Shown one piece after another: positions 8,820 through 18,086 of a DNA stretch of 64,000 nucleotides; the first letter of the stretch is position 1, and each line of letters begins with the position of its first letter. This DNA comes from CAJMNU01 sp905214855 (GTDB lineage: Bacteria; Bacillota; Clostridia; Lachnospirales; Lachnospiraceae). Made by a program: the position numbers and the translations under genes. Where the stretch lies: NCBI GenBank assembly GCA_937890595.1, contig CALADM010000010.1:120379-184378 (forward strand). The letters run 5' to 3'. The notes beneath the pieces are model-generated. The model was not told where the DNA came from. It searched no databases and worked only from the letters and a program-made list of their open reading frames with translations.

Positions 8820-10172
8820 TTATGAGAAAAAGACTCTTGCCAGCTCATTGAGGGCGCACTGATCTGCCATTCCCATCACTTCCCGTGAAGAATGCATTGC
8901 CAGCATAGGAACACCGACATCTGCTGCACGCATCGTCATCAGACAGGATGAAATCTTTCCTAAAGTACCGCCTCCTTTTACATCGGAACGGTTGGAGAAC
9001 TTCTTATATGGGATCTCGTTTGCTCTGCAAAGTCCCTCAATGATACTGTCTGCACACGCATCTGTCGCATAAGACTGAGAAGAAGACTGTTTGATCGCCA
9101 CACCATCATTCAAAAAGATCTGATTCTTAATATCACATTTTTCCGGATGATTTGGATGGATCGCATGTGCCACGTCCATAGAAAGCAGGAATCCATTCAA
9201 CAGTCCATTTAAGAAGTCTTCTCTGTCATATCCCAATGCCATATACAGTTTTTCAAGGATATGTTCCATAACCGGAGACTGTGCCCCCTGTTTTGTCATA
9301 CTTCCGATCTCCTCATTGTCATACAGTGTGATCGCATTGATCCCTGTTGTATTACATCCCTTTGTCAGACCATAGAGACAGGCTTCCACAGATGTGATAT
9401 TATCCAGACGTGGTGCAGACAGGAAATCCTCTGAAAAGCCACACAGTACACCTTCATCCATATTATAAACACAGAATTCAAAATCTAAGATATCTTCTGC
9501 TGCCACACCGATTTCACCTGCCAGCAGATTCATGAAAAATTGGTCTTTATCTAAAAACATCCCCACATTGGTAGCCAGCGGCAGCATATCTACCTGTGCA
9601 TTGAGTGCAACTCCATTATTTGCATCTCTGTTCATATGGATCGCCAGATTTGGAATTGTCAGCAACGGACGCTTAAAATCCACAAACTGTGTTCTTGGAT
9701 GAAAAGCATCCTTTCCAGCTACACATACACGTCCTGCCAGAGACAGCGGACGATCTAACCATGTCTGTAAAAGCGGACCTCCATACACTTCTACATTCAA
9801 TTTTGCATATTTTCCCATTGTCACTTCTGGTGATGGTTTCACTTTAAGACATGGCCAGTCTGTATGGGCTGCTTCCAGACGGAGAGCTGGTGCTCTACCG
9901 ATCTCAATTCCAACTGTAAATGCAGCAAGTGTAGATTCAAATACAGGAACAAAGTAAGAACCGCCAGCTCTCACTCTATTCTTCCATGACTCTCCAAGCT
10001 CTAATTTTTCAAATCCTCTCTCTTCCAGATACTTCTGTGCATACAGGACTGTATGGAATGGGGAAACGGATGCCTTCAGATTTTTCTGTAAGTCAGTTAT
10101 TGCGTTGTGTATTGTACTCATGCTCACCATAATTGATATTATATAATCCAATACTCCTCTCTTTGAGGACAA
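8820..10172 (-). CDS. M18 family aminopeptidase
   Basis: Zinc aminopeptidase that removes N-terminal, often acidic, residues in the cytoplasm. Metal and catalytic motifs of M18 are present: AAHTDWPCLKVKP (His-x-Asp), YDNEEIGS with the catalytic Glu pair, SMDVAHAIHPNHP, and a C-terminal MLAMHSSREVMG. About 430-450 residues, the family's usual length. Start is uncertain: TTG at 10172 has AAAGGAGA nine bases upstream, while ATG at 10121 (MSTIHNAITD) fits the conserved N-terminus but has a poor ribosome site. First gene of a run with DUF5721 and DUF1294. Confidence 0.9.
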   Translation of the reverse strand: MSSKRGVLDYIISIMVSMSTIHNAITDLQKNLKASVSPFHTVLYAQKYLEERGFEKLELGESWKNRVRAGGSYFVPVFESTLAAFTVGIEIGRAPALRLEAAHTDWPCLKVKPSPEVTMGKYAKLNVEVYGGPLLQTWLDRPLSLAGRVCVAGKDAFHPRTQFVDFKRPLLTIPNLAIHMNRDANNGVALNAQVDMLPLATNVGMFLDKDQFFMNLLAGEIGVAAEDILDFEFCVYNMDEGVLCGFSEDFLSAPRLDNITSVEACLYGLTKGCNTTGINAITLYDNEEIGSMTKQGAQSPVMEHILEKLYMALGYDREDFLNGLLNGFLLSMDVAHAIHPNHPEKCDIKNQIFLNDGVAIKQSSSQSYATDACADSIIEGLCRANEIPYKKFSNRSDVKGGGTLGKISSCLMTMRAADVGVPMLAMHSSREVMGMADQCALNELARVFFS

Positions 10173-10322
10173 TGGATCATTCTCCTTTCTCCCAAAATGA
10201 TTGGGGCGCTTGCATTTATTTTCTGTCTTTTTATATGAAACAGTTTAACAAATTCTCAATGGGAAGTCAATGTAACATCTTTTGCCAAACACGTTTGTCA
10301 TATACCAATCACATCACAGCGA

Positions 10323-11993
10323 TTATGGGCACAGGACTACAACTGCCTCATATGCTGCCAATACTATTTCTTTTGCTGTCTTTATTCTGCCTGTATTGGA
10401 GATCAGTATCCTTCCTCCATCAAACTCATCCGGAATCTGGAATGCAACCTCTTTCTTTGTAAAATTACATATTGTCAGCAGTTTCTGCCCATCCAGTTCC
10501 CTTGTATATACATAAAGCTCACGGCTATCCGGCGACAATAGCTGATATGTTCCATATACAATGATATCATACTGTTTTCTGAGCTGGATCAGTTTTTGAT
10601 AATAGTGGAACACAGAATCTTTTCTTGCCATCTGTTCTTTCGCATTGATCTTTTGATAATTAGGATTGACCATGATCCATGGCGTTCCAGTCGTAAAACC
10701 AGCATTCTCACTGTCATCCCACTGGAATGGCGTTCTTGCATTGTCACGACTCTTATATCGGATACATTCCATCATTCTGTCTGCTTCCATGATACCTGCT
10801 TCTGTCAGTTCATGGAACGCATTGATACTCTCAATATCCCTAAAATCCTCAATTCCGCCAAATGGAACATTGGTCATACCAAGTTCTTCTCCTTGATAAA
10901 TGTATGGAGTTCCCTGCATCATGTGAAGACAGGTTGCCAGCATCTTGGCTGATCGTTCTCTGTATTCCCCTTCATCTCCCAGACGAGAAACGATCCTTGG
11001 CTGATCGTGATTGTTCCAATACAGGCTGTTCCATGCCTTTCCTTCCAGTTCCGTCTGCCATTTGCTCAGAGTTTTCTTCAATTCTCTCAGATCGATCTTT
11101 CTTGTATTCCACTTAAAAGATTCTCCGCCATCCAGATCCATATGCTCAAACTGGAACACCATATTTAACTCAGAACCGTCATCTGCTGCATATTTTTTTG
11201 CCTCCTCTATCGTCACACCAGATGCCTCTCCCACTGTCATCGTATCATAACGTGAAAGAACCTTATCCCTCATTTCTTTCAAATATTCATGCACATGAGG
11301 TCCATTTGCCGCATAAGGTGCAAAATTGCCATATAACCCGTTCTCTTTCATAGGACCATCTGGAAAACGGGGATCTTTGGAGATCAGGCTGATCACATCC
11401 ATACGGAATCCGTCAATCCCCTTATCAAGCCACCAATCCATCATCTGAAACACTTCTTCCCTGACCTTAGGATTATCCCAATTTAAATCCGGCTGTTTGG
11501 GAGAAAAAAGATGCAGGTAATACATATCCGTTTTTTCATCATACTGCCATGCTGAACCACCAAAACATGCTCCCCAGTTGTTTGGCTCTTTTCCATCCTT
11601 TCCAGAACGCCAGATATAATAATCACGAAACGGATTTTCTTTGGATTTTCTGCTCTCCATAAACCATGAATGTTCATCAGATGTGTGATTGACTACCAGA
11701 TCCATCAGGATTCTGATTCCCCTTTTATGTGCTTCTTCTAACATCCGATCAAAATCTTCCATCGTTCCAAAGTCTTTCATGATCGCCTGATAATCACTGA
11801 TATCATATCCATTGTCATCATTTGGTGACTGGTAGACAGGTGACAGCCAGATTACATCAATTCCCAATTCCTTTAGATAATCCAAACTCTCTGTAATTCC
11901 ATTCAGATCCCCAATTCCATCTCCATTGCTATCCTTAAAACTTCTTGGATATACCTGATAAACTACACTTTCTTTCCACCATGCACGTTTCAT
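10323..11993 (-). CDS. Oligo-1,6-glucosidase / alpha-glucosidase (GH13)
   Basis: Cytoplasmic GH13 glucosidase of 556 residues. Seen are the subfamily 31 N-terminus (WWKESVVYQVYPRSF), calcium-loop DSNGDGIGDL, nucleophile Asp199 in GFRMDV, acid/base Glu256 in TVGEASG and the third acidic residue Asp330 in NNHDQPR. Val200 directly after the nucleophile is the residue associated with alpha-1,6 specificity in characterised relatives, so isomaltose or limit-dextrin oligosaccharides are the likely substrates. No signal peptide. It stands alone, with no sugar transporter nearby, and 150 bases separate it from the aminopeptidase gene. Confidence 0.92.
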   Translation of the reverse strand: MKRAWWKESVVYQVYPRSFKDSNGDGIGDLNGITESLDYLKELGIDVIWLSPVYQSPNDDNGYDISDYQAIMKDFGTMEDFDRMLEEAHKRGIRILMDLVVNHTSDEHSWFMESRKSKENPFRDYYIWRSGKDGKEPNNWGACFGGSAWQYDEKTDMYYLHLFSPKQPDLNWDNPKVREEVFQMMDWWLDKGIDGFRMDVISLISKDPRFPDGPMKENGLYGNFAPYAANGPHVHEYLKEMRDKVLSRYDTMTVGEASGVTIEEAKKYAADDGSELNMVFQFEHMDLDGGESFKWNTRKIDLRELKKTLSKWQTELEGKAWNSLYWNNHDQPRIVSRLGDEGEYRERSAKMLATCLHMMQGTPYIYQGEELGMTNVPFGGIEDFRDIESINAFHELTEAGIMEADRMMECIRYKSRDNARTPFQWDDSENAGFTTGTPWIMVNPNYQKINAKEQMARKDSVFHYYQKLIQLRKQYDIIVYGTYQLLSPDSRELYVYTRELDGQKLLTICNFTKKEVAFQIPDEFDGGRILISNTGRIKTAKEIVLAAYEAVVVLCP

Positions 11994-12076
11994 ACTCCTG
12001 CTCTCCTTTCTAAATCCCTTCTCTATAGACAGATATCAATATTTTTGATCAATCCAAGAACCTTCTGAAAGTTTTC

Positions 12077-12361
12077 TCATTCATGCGCTCCATTATTTCC
12101 TGTATTGCCTACATTATCAGCATAGTCACCATCCTCAGGTAATGTCTGACTTTCAATGATACGTGCCTCTTCCCTTTTTACCACTATTTTAGGAGAAATC
12201 AGATGTCTTCCGGTAAACAACACTATACCACTCATCACTCCGACCACAGCAATCAGTAAAATTGCTTTCCAAATCTGTTGTTTTCTCTGTCTGCGCCCTC
12301 TGGCACGACTTCTTCCATGTCGTTTTCCTCTGTTATCTGATAACCTTTCCTCTTTTTTCAT
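12077..12361 (-). CDS. Small single-pass membrane protein, unknown function
   Basis: 94 residues: a very basic N-terminus (1-29, rich in Arg/Lys), one membrane segment at about 31-50, and an acidic, Asn/Gly-rich exterior tail. By the positive-inside rule the tail is outside. AAGGAAAAG precedes the ATG. It follows the PpiC-like lipoprotein gene by 49 bases and likely ends that operon. I do not recognise a family; low-complexity tails of this kind are common in small Lachnospiraceae membrane proteins. Confidence 0.6.
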   Translation of the reverse strand: MKKEERLSDNRGKRHGRSRARGRRQRKQQIWKAILLIAVVGVMSGIVLFTGRHLISPKIVVKREEARIIESQTLPEDGDYADNVGNTGNNGAHE

Positions 12362-12410
12362 CTTTTTATCTTTTCCTTGCCCTTTACGTTCTTTGCCACG
12401 TTTTTCACAT

Positions 12411-13379
12411 TCAAACTTTTTGTTTCAAATATTTGTCATATATTTCAAAAAACTGATCCGTCTCTGCTCCATCCTCTGGAGAAAAATGGATGTTCTCCAA
12501 ATTTAAAGGACTCTTTTCCTTTTTGCCATATTCCTGCATATATTTTTCATAGATCATCAAGAATGCTGTATTTTTTCTTGCCTGAGAAATTTCACTTTTT
12601 CTAAGCAATGTCGCCTCTTCATCATAATCTTCAATGGAATAAAAAATAGAATAGCCCCCCTGATCTTCCACTATAGAACTGATCTGACCATCTTCTAAGG
12701 CAAATATTACCTCCTCCAATGCTTCATCCTGCTCTCCTCGTGCCATCTGTCTGCGGATCTGCGTATTTTCCGAATATTTTCTTGCTACGGATTCAAAATC
12801 AGCTTCCTGTTCCGTTACCTGTTTGTATGCTTCTTCTGCCTTACTCCGATCTGTCACATAAATTTGAAGCACCTCACAGACTCTCGCCTCACTGTCACTT
12901 ACTTCCAAATCAATATTGCGGGTCAGCTCGTCCACTGCTTTATTTGCCAAACAGTATCTGCTGTAAAGACGACTGACATCCTCTTTCTCAATCCCCATAT
13001 AAGATCGGTCTGATGCAGTCAGGGAATCGTAATACTCTGCTGATGCCTGAGACACAAGACGTTCTTCTTCCTTGTCCAGAATAATCCCATATTCTTCTGC
13101 CAGATTTACGATATGATCCAGTTCATACATAAAATCTTCCACCTGTTGTGCAAGATACTCTTCAAAATTCATCCCACTGGTTCCGACCGGAACAGACCAG
13201 ATCTGATCTGTATACACCTTTTCATACCGATTTCTTTCATTTGTGAGAACGATCATTGCCTCTGCCTGAACATCTGATCTTACTGTCTCTTCTTTGGTAA
13301 TTGTTTCTTTAGAACACCCTGTCATCAAAACAACCAAAACAGACAACACTGCAAGCAGTCTCTTCCCCATCTTTCTCAT
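12411..13379 (-). CDS. PpiC/PrsA-like peptidylprolyl isomerase lipoprotein
   Basis: Secreted lipoprotein of 322 residues; signal peptide with lipobox VVLMTGC, lipidated Cys22. Residues 60-160 resemble a SurA/PrsA-type N-terminal chaperone region, and about 165-250 resemble a parvulin domain (VCEVLQIYVTDRSKAEEAYKQV, FESVARKYSENTQ, VEDQGGYSIFY). Likely helps folding of exported proteins on the outer face of the membrane. The parvulin signature is degenerate, so isomerase activity is uncertain. It lies 23 bases after maf, suggesting co-transcription with maf and the YuiD-like gene. Confidence 0.75.
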   Translation of the reverse strand: MRKMGKRLLAVLSVLVVLMTGCSKETITKEETVRSDVQAEAMIVLTNERNRYEKVYTDQIWSVPVGTSGMNFEEYLAQQVEDFMYELDHIVNLAEEYGIILDKEEERLVSQASAEYYDSLTASDRSYMGIEKEDVSRLYSRYCLANKAVDELTRNIDLEVSDSEARVCEVLQIYVTDRSKAEEAYKQVTEQEADFESVARKYSENTQIRRQMARGEQDEALEEVIFALEDGQISSIVEDQGGYSIFYSIEDYDEEATLLRKSEISQARKNTAFLMIYEKYMQEYGKKEKSPLNLENIHFSPEDGAETDQFFEIYDKYLKQKV

Positions 13380-13402
13380 CCCGTCTTCCTTTCCAAAATA
13401 CT

Positions 13403-14002
13403 CTATCTCATCTTTTTTAATTCCTGTACCACTCTTCCCACTGGAAGACCTACTACATTGTTATAATCCCCACATATTTTCTCTATATAGGCTGCAAAAC
13501 ACCCTTGGATCCCATACGCACCTGCCTTATCCATTGGTTCTTCTGACATGGCATAACTCATAACTTCTTCCTGACTCATCGGATAGACTGTCACATCTGT
13601 ACATTCTGCAAAAACAGCTTTTCTGTGTTCCCTGTTTCTGTCATGCCCGATCAAAGTCACACCAGTATATACCTGATGTGTCTTTCCCTGTAGTGACTGG
13701 ATCATCTCAGCAGCCTCCTCATGTGTCTTTGGCTTTCCCAAGATCTTACCATCATGTGCTACTACAGTATCTGCTCCGATCACCCAAAAAGGTGACTGTG
13801 TTTCTTCTTTTATTTTTTTATATACATCTTCTGCCTTCTGGAAAGACAGCTCTTTTACTACCTCCTCAGGGACAGAGGATTCTATATGTTCTTCTACCGT
13901 ACTTGGAATGATCTCAGGGTGAATCCCTATCTGTTCCAGTAATTCTCTGCGTCTTGGCGACGCGCTTGCCAGAATGATCTTCTCATTTTTTGTCATCATC
14001 AT
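13403..14002 (-). CDS. maf: Maf-like nucleoside triphosphate pyrophosphatase
   Basis: Cytoplasmic house-cleaning pyrophosphatase acting on non-canonical nucleotides (dTTP/UTP or m7GTP class). The family start ILASASPRRRELLEQ at 10-24, the metal-binding IGADTVV, and the C-terminal GAYGIQG with NNVVGLPV are all present in 199 residues, the normal length. It starts 9 bases after the stop of the YuiD-like gene and leads into the PpiC-like gene, so it belongs to the same operon. Confidence 0.92.
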   Translation of the reverse strand: MMMTKNEKIILASASPRRRELLEQIGIHPEIIPSTVEEHIESSVPEEVVKELSFQKAEDVYKKIKEETQSPFWVIGADTVVAHDGKILGKPKTHEEAAEMIQSLQGKTHQVYTGVTLIGHDRNREHRKAVFAECTDVTVYPMSQEEVMSYAMSEEPMDKAGAYGIQGCFAAYIEKICGDYNNVVGLPVGRVVQELKKMR

Positions 14003-14010
14003 ACTCTTCC

Positions 14011-14475
14011 TTATCCTACATAAAATGCATGAACTACAAATGCCAATACGATACCTAAGATCGCTCCGGCAGCTACTTGCAATGGTGTATGCCCTACATA
14101 CTCTTTTAACTTTTCCTGAAATTCTATATTACTCAATTTCATTGGATTTTGTGAAAGGATACTGTTGAGCAATTTTGCCTGTTTTCCTGTCTCACGTCTT
14201 ACACCCATGGCATCATACATAACAATCATAGCCAGAACAAAACTTACTGCAAATTCAAAAGATCCCAAACCATATACCTGAGCAGATGATACTGTCAGAG
14301 CACATACTGTTGATGAGTGAGAACTTGGCATACCACCTGAACCTACCAAACGCTCCGGATTAAAGCTATGGTTTAATGCAATATCCAGTATTGTTTTGAG
14401 AACCTGAGCTACCAACCATCCAATCACTGCACTTACCAAAATTTCATTTCCAAAAATCTGTTGCCATATCGTCAT
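14011..14475 (-). CDS. YuiD-like divergent PAP2 (DUF212) membrane protein
   Basis: 154-residue protein with four to five membrane segments. The signature LVGSGGMPSSHSSTVCAL and the later YDAMGVRRETGKQA, plus HTPLQVAAGAILG, define the divergent PAP2/DUF212 family (YuiD in Bacillus). It keeps the PSSH part of the phosphatase motif; a lipid phosphatase role is inferred from homology and not proven for the family. Located 98 bases after glgA. Confidence 0.88.
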   Translation of the reverse strand: MTIWQQIFGNEILVSAVIGWLVAQVLKTILDIALNHSFNPERLVGSGGMPSSHSSTVCALTVSSAQVYGLGSFEFAVSFVLAMIVMYDAMGVRRETGKQAKLLNSILSQNPMKLSNIEFQEKLKEYVGHTPLQVAAGAILGIVLAFVVHAFYVG

Positions 14476-14573
14476 TTTCTTTTTTCTCCTACGTTACAAA
14501 AAGAGGGAACTTACTCAGAAACGATACCGCATGTTTCCTCTTAACTAAGCCCCTCTTTATCATTCATTTTTTA

Positions 14574-16019
14574 TTAATAACCAATCAGCCAATCATACAG
14601 CTCTTGATATTTCATTGCGGAAGCATTCCATGAGAAATCTGCTGCCATAGCTCTGTCAATGATCTTGTTCCATTCTCTCTTCTTGTTATAGTACACATAT
14701 TTTGCATAACGGATCGTATCTAACATCTCATGTGCATTATAATTTGCAAAGGAGAATCCAGTACCTGTTCCCTCATATTCATTATATGGCCATACGGTAT
14801 CTTTCAAACCGCCTGTTTCTCTGACGATCGGCACAGTACCATAACGCAGTGCCATCAACTGGCTCAGACCACACGGTTCAAACAAAGATGGCATCAAAAA
14901 TGCATCACAAGCTGCATAGATCTTATGAGACATTGGCTCGGAATAATAAATCTGAGCAGATACTCTGTCATGATATTTCCAGTCATAGTGACGGAACATA
15001 TTCTCATACTTCTCATCTCCAGTTCCCAATACAACCAACTGAAGATCATCGGTACAGATCTCGTCCATCACGCATTGGATCAGATCCAATCCTTTCTGGT
15101 CAGTCAATCTGGATACAATACCAACCATGAACTTCCTGTCATCCTGAGCAAGTCCCAATTCCGCTTGAAGCGCACGTTTATTTTTCACTTTCTCTTTACG
15201 GAAATTCTTTGCATTGTATGTCTGTGCAATATGTGGATCTGTCTCCGGATTGAAATCAGCATAGTCAATACCATTGACAATACCTCGAAGGCTGTTTGCC
15301 CTTGCTCTCATCAGACCATCCAGTCCCTCACCATAGAAAGGTGTCTTGATCTCCTCTGCATATGTGTTACTTACTGTGGTCACTGCATCTGCATACACAA
15401 CACCACCCTTTAAGATATTTCCATCTTTATATGCCTCCAGTTTATCCGGAGTAAAATAATAGTTTGGAAGACCAGAAAATCTCTGAATCGTCTTAACATC
15501 CCAGACACCTTGGAACTTCAGGTTATGGATGGTAAATACAGACTTCATATTGCGGAAGAATTCGCCCTCATGGAACTTATCCTTCAGATGTACAGGGATC
15601 AAACCTGTCTGCCAGTCATGACAATGTACTACATCTGGCTGGAAGCCGATGACCGGAAGAGCAGAAAGGGCAGCTTTGGAGAAGAAACAGAATTTCTCCA
15701 GATCATAATACCAATCCCCATATGGCTTAGGACCGCTAAAATATCCCTCATTATCAATAAAATAAAAGGTGATACCATCATAGATATATTCCATAATGCC
15801 CACATAGCAGCTTTTTCCCAGATAATCCATATAGAAATGATTGACATATCTCATCTCATTTCTGAACTGTTCTTTGATACACATATACTTTGGTATCATT
15901 ACACGGACGTCAAAATATTCTTTATCAAAACACTTTGGCAGAGACCCCACAACATCTGCCAGTCCTCCTGTTTTAATAAATGGCACCGCCTCTGATGCAA
16001 CGAATAGCACCTTCTTCAT
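14574..16019 (-). CDS. glgA: Glycogen synthase
   Basis: ADP-glucose:glycogen glucosyltransferase, GT5, 481 residues. N-terminal KTGGLADVVGSLPK binds ADP-glucose; the C-terminal half carries GIVSRLTDQKG and the retaining GT-B motif PSLFEPCGLSQLMALRYG followed by RETGGLKDTV. I place the start at ATG 16019 because GGGAGG lies seven bases upstream; a GTG at 16034 adds five residues that are really the ribosome site. No other glg gene is in the window. It is immediately downstream of spo0A, interesting because carbohydrate reserve and sporulation are linked in clostridia. Confidence 0.95.
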   Translation of the reverse strand: MKKVLFVASEAVPFIKTGGLADVVGSLPKCFDKEYFDVRVMIPKYMCIKEQFRNEMRYVNHFYMDYLGKSCYVGIMEYIYDGITFYFIDNEGYFSGPKPYGDWYYDLEKFCFFSKAALSALPVIGFQPDVVHCHDWQTGLIPVHLKDKFHEGEFFRNMKSVFTIHNLKFQGVWDVKTIQRFSGLPNYYFTPDKLEAYKDGNILKGGVVYADAVTTVSNTYAEEIKTPFYGEGLDGLMRARANSLRGIVNGIDYADFNPETDPHIAQTYNAKNFRKEKVKNKRALQAELGLAQDDRKFMVGIVSRLTDQKGLDLIQCVMDEICTDDLQLVVLGTGDEKYENMFRHYDWKYHDRVSAQIYYSEPMSHKIYAACDAFLMPSLFEPCGLSQLMALRYGTVPIVRETGGLKDTVWPYNEYEGTGTGFSFANYNAHEMLDTIRYAKYVYYNKKREWNKIIDRAMAADFSWNASAMKYQELYDWLIGY

Positions 16020-16076
16020 GTTATTACCTCCCACTCATGATATGTTTTGCTAGCTCAAACGCCTCACCTATACGGT

Positions 16077-16105
16077 ATTATACAATACTTCTCACGATTT
16101 AGGAA
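16077..16105 (-). promoter_or_regulatory. Possible sigma-A promoter for glgA
   Basis: Minus strand shows TTCCTA (16105-16100), 17 bases, then a perfect TATAAT (16082-16077), about 55 bases before the glgA start. The -35 is weak. It would allow glgA expression apart from spo0A. Confidence 0.4.
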
Positions 16106-16122
16106 GTGTATTCTTTAAAAAA

Positions 16123-16956
16123 TCACAGTCTCTTATAGTCTAATCGTATCTTATCGGCAATCAATGCAATAAACTCGGAATTCGTCGGTTTTCCTTTTCC
16201 GCTGTTGACTGTATAACCAAACAGATCATTAAGAGTTTCCATCTTTCCACGACTCCATGCTACCTCTATAGCATGTCGGATCGCCCTCTCCACTCTGCTG
16301 GGTGTTGTCTGATGTTTTTTGGCAATAGACGGATACAAAATCTTTGTAACAGATGTCAGCATCTCCTGATCTGATACTGAAATACGGATCGCATCACGAA
16401 GATACTGATAGCCCTTAATATGAGCAGGTACTCCAATCTCATGAAGCATCTGTGTGATATCATTTTCCAGATTCTGTTGGATGTACTCCTCTTTGCTAGC
16501 ATACTTTTTACTCACACTCTGTGTCGATACTGGCAGTGCTGTCCTGCATGTCCTTCCAAGAGCCTTTTCCTGAGGTTCTGATGAAGTCAGCCGTCTGATT
16601 TTTTCTAGGACAACTTCTTTTTGAAATGGTTTCATTATGTAGTAGTTTGCTCCCATCTGAAACGCATCCTGTGTCATATGTTCACTTCCAGCTGCTGTCA
16701 CCATAATAAACGCAGGAAAATGCTTCATTCCTTCACAATTTCTCACTTTTTCCATGACAGAAATCCCATCCAGCCTCGGCATAATGACATCCAGCAGTAC
16801 AACATCCGGTTTTGTGTTCACGATCATCGAATATGCATCTTCCCCATTATTCGCTTTTCCAACCACACAAAAATCGTCTTCTTCTCTCAGTATTTTCTCA
16901 AGCATCCCCAGCGTCTGCTCATTATCATCGGCAATTGCAATATTCAGCCGTGCCAT
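16123..16956 (-). CDS. spo0A: Sporulation master regulator Spo0A
   Basis: Response regulator that commits the cell to sporulation, 277 residues. Receiver domain: acidic pocket at 10-11, phospho-acceptor Asp56 in VVLLDVIMP, Lys near 107 in IMKPF. C-terminal DNA-binding domain has the diagnostic TPSRVERAIRHAIEVAWSRG recognition helix and the LFGYTVNSGKGKPTNSEFIA end. GAGGAGG is well placed before ATG. In contrast to the common clostridial order, spoIVB is not adjacent but 18.6 kb away. A sigma-A-like promoter lies at 17081-17110, and an AGTCGAA near the ribosome site resembles half a Spo0A box. Confidence 0.98.
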   Translation of the reverse strand: MARLNIAIADDNEQTLGMLEKILREEDDFCVVGKANNGEDAYSMIVNTKPDVVLLDVIMPRLDGISVMEKVRNCEGMKHFPAFIMVTAAGSEHMTQDAFQMGANYYIMKPFQKEVVLEKIRRLTSSEPQEKALGRTCRTALPVSTQSVSKKYASKEEYIQQNLENDITQMLHEIGVPAHIKGYQYLRDAIRISVSDQEMLTSVTKILYPSIAKKHQTTPSRVERAIRHAIEVAWSRGKMETLNDLFGYTVNSGKGKPTNSEFIALIADKIRLDYKRL

Positions 16957-17080
16957 CTTCGCTCCTCCTCGTTTTTCTTCGACTTTTCAGGATTTTGAAA
17001 TTACTTTTTCTGCAAGCAGATCCGTCATATTATTTATGGCAGAAAGCCAATGAATCGGCTCAAGCTGCATTTATGCGGAT

Positions 17081-17110
17081 ATTATACCGTAATTTCTTTC
17101 TGAAACGCAA
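17081..17110 (-). promoter_or_regulatory. Sigma-A-like promoter of spo0A
   Basis: Minus strand TTGCGT (17110-17105), 18-base spacer, TATAAT (17086-17081). Predicted start of transcription is near 17074, giving a leader of about 118 bases. No sigma-H-type element was recognised. Confidence 0.6.
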
Positions 17111-17185
17111 CGAAAACAGACCGCAAATTCCGACAGCTTTATCTCTTTTTCGTGGAGAAAATGTTATAAACGCAATATGGATTTG

Positions 17186-17974
17186 CTATTCCTGTGAAAT
17201 TCTTTCACGAATTGATTTTATTAAATTATTTTCTGTTTTTCCTGCAAACAGTATATCAAGGATCCTTTCTGCTCTTGTTAAATAGTCAGGATTATGTTCT
17301 GTCTCATATAATGCAGTCATATGTTGGACGAGCGCCCATGCAATTGCGTTAAGAGCTTCTTTTGAAACTTTGCGTTTTTCCTCACCCTGTAAAAAATACA
17401 CAAGAGCATTTTCACGCGTTTTGTAAAGATTTGGAAGTTTCTTTGCCTGTTCCACAGCTTTATCATGCTCACCAATTTTCCAGTATGCAAAACATATATT
17501 ATAAAGTACTGCACTGCGTACCTCAGACTCTTCTCCATATCGGATAATTTGTTCCTGAACAGCGATAGATTCTTTTAAATACCTAAATCTCTCCTCTTTT
17601 GTCCCATCCATTTTTTCCAGTGATGTAGACAATTGAACAAGCAAAAGTGCATTATTTGGAAAACTTTCCAATGATTGGCGCATTAATATCACATTTTCCT
17701 TATGCAATCCCTTTTTATTATTTTCATTCCATTTTTTATTGATTTTATTATATTGATTCTGTTTCTCGATTTCGCTTACTCCAAGTAATTCATCAACGCT
17801 TATCCCAAAATAATTGGATAATACTGGTAACATTGTTATATCTGGATATCCATCTCCTCTTTCCCATTTACTTATAGATTGAAATGAAATACCAAGATGC
17901 GCTGCCATTTCCTCCTGAGTTAAATCACGCTCATGACGCATTCGTTTAATATTTTCACCAATGAAAAGATTCAT
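17186..17974 (-). CDS. XRE-family regulator with C-terminal TPR-like region
   Basis: 262-residue protein. Residues 1-60 are a Cro/C1-type helix-turn-helix (IGENIKRMRHERDLTQEEMAAHLGISFQ); 80-262 is helical with TPR-like repeats (ALLLVQLSTSLEKMDG, AVLYNICFAYWKIGEHDKAVE). Such regulators often respond to peptides or to cell state. I chose ATG 17974, five bases after GGAGG; a TTG at 17986 overlaps the ribosome site. It has its own strong promoter. Its DNA is more AT-rich than the neighbours, hinting at later acquisition. Targets are unknown. Confidence 0.85.
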   Translation of the reverse strand: MNLFIGENIKRMRHERDLTQEEMAAHLGISFQSISKWERGDGYPDITMLPVLSNYFGISVDELLGVSEIEKQNQYNKINKKWNENNKKGLHKENVILMRQSLESFPNNALLLVQLSTSLEKMDGTKEERFRYLKESIAVQEQIIRYGEESEVRSAVLYNICFAYWKIGEHDKAVEQAKKLPNLYKTRENALVYFLQGEEKRKVSKEALNAIAWALVQHMTALYETEHNPDYLTRAERILDILFAGKTENNLIKSIRERISQE

Positions 17975-18015
17975 AACAACCTCCAAATTTTTATTTTTTA
18001 GAAGCTTCTGGTTCT

Positions 18016-18044
18016 ATTATATGGAAATGGTTATATACTTTCAA
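18016..18044 (-). promoter_or_regulatory. Sigma-A promoter of the XRE regulator gene
   Basis: Minus strand TTGAAA (18044-18039), 17-base spacer, TATAAT (18021-18016), roughly 40 bases before the GTT-ATG start region. A near-consensus vegetative promoter. Confidence 0.7.
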
Positions 18045-18086
18045 TAACGGTACAAGCGACTTATTTCTACGCATCATAGAAATTTT

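Noticed and set aside
10141..10180. A 13-codon leader peptide before the aminopeptidase gene
   Set aside because: Its ATG directly abuts the GGAGA site, too close for initiation, and the peptide has no control-codon pattern.
17131..17142. Spo0A-box-like CTGTCGGAA upstream of spo0A
   Set aside because: One base longer than the TGTCGAA core; not a credible site by itself.
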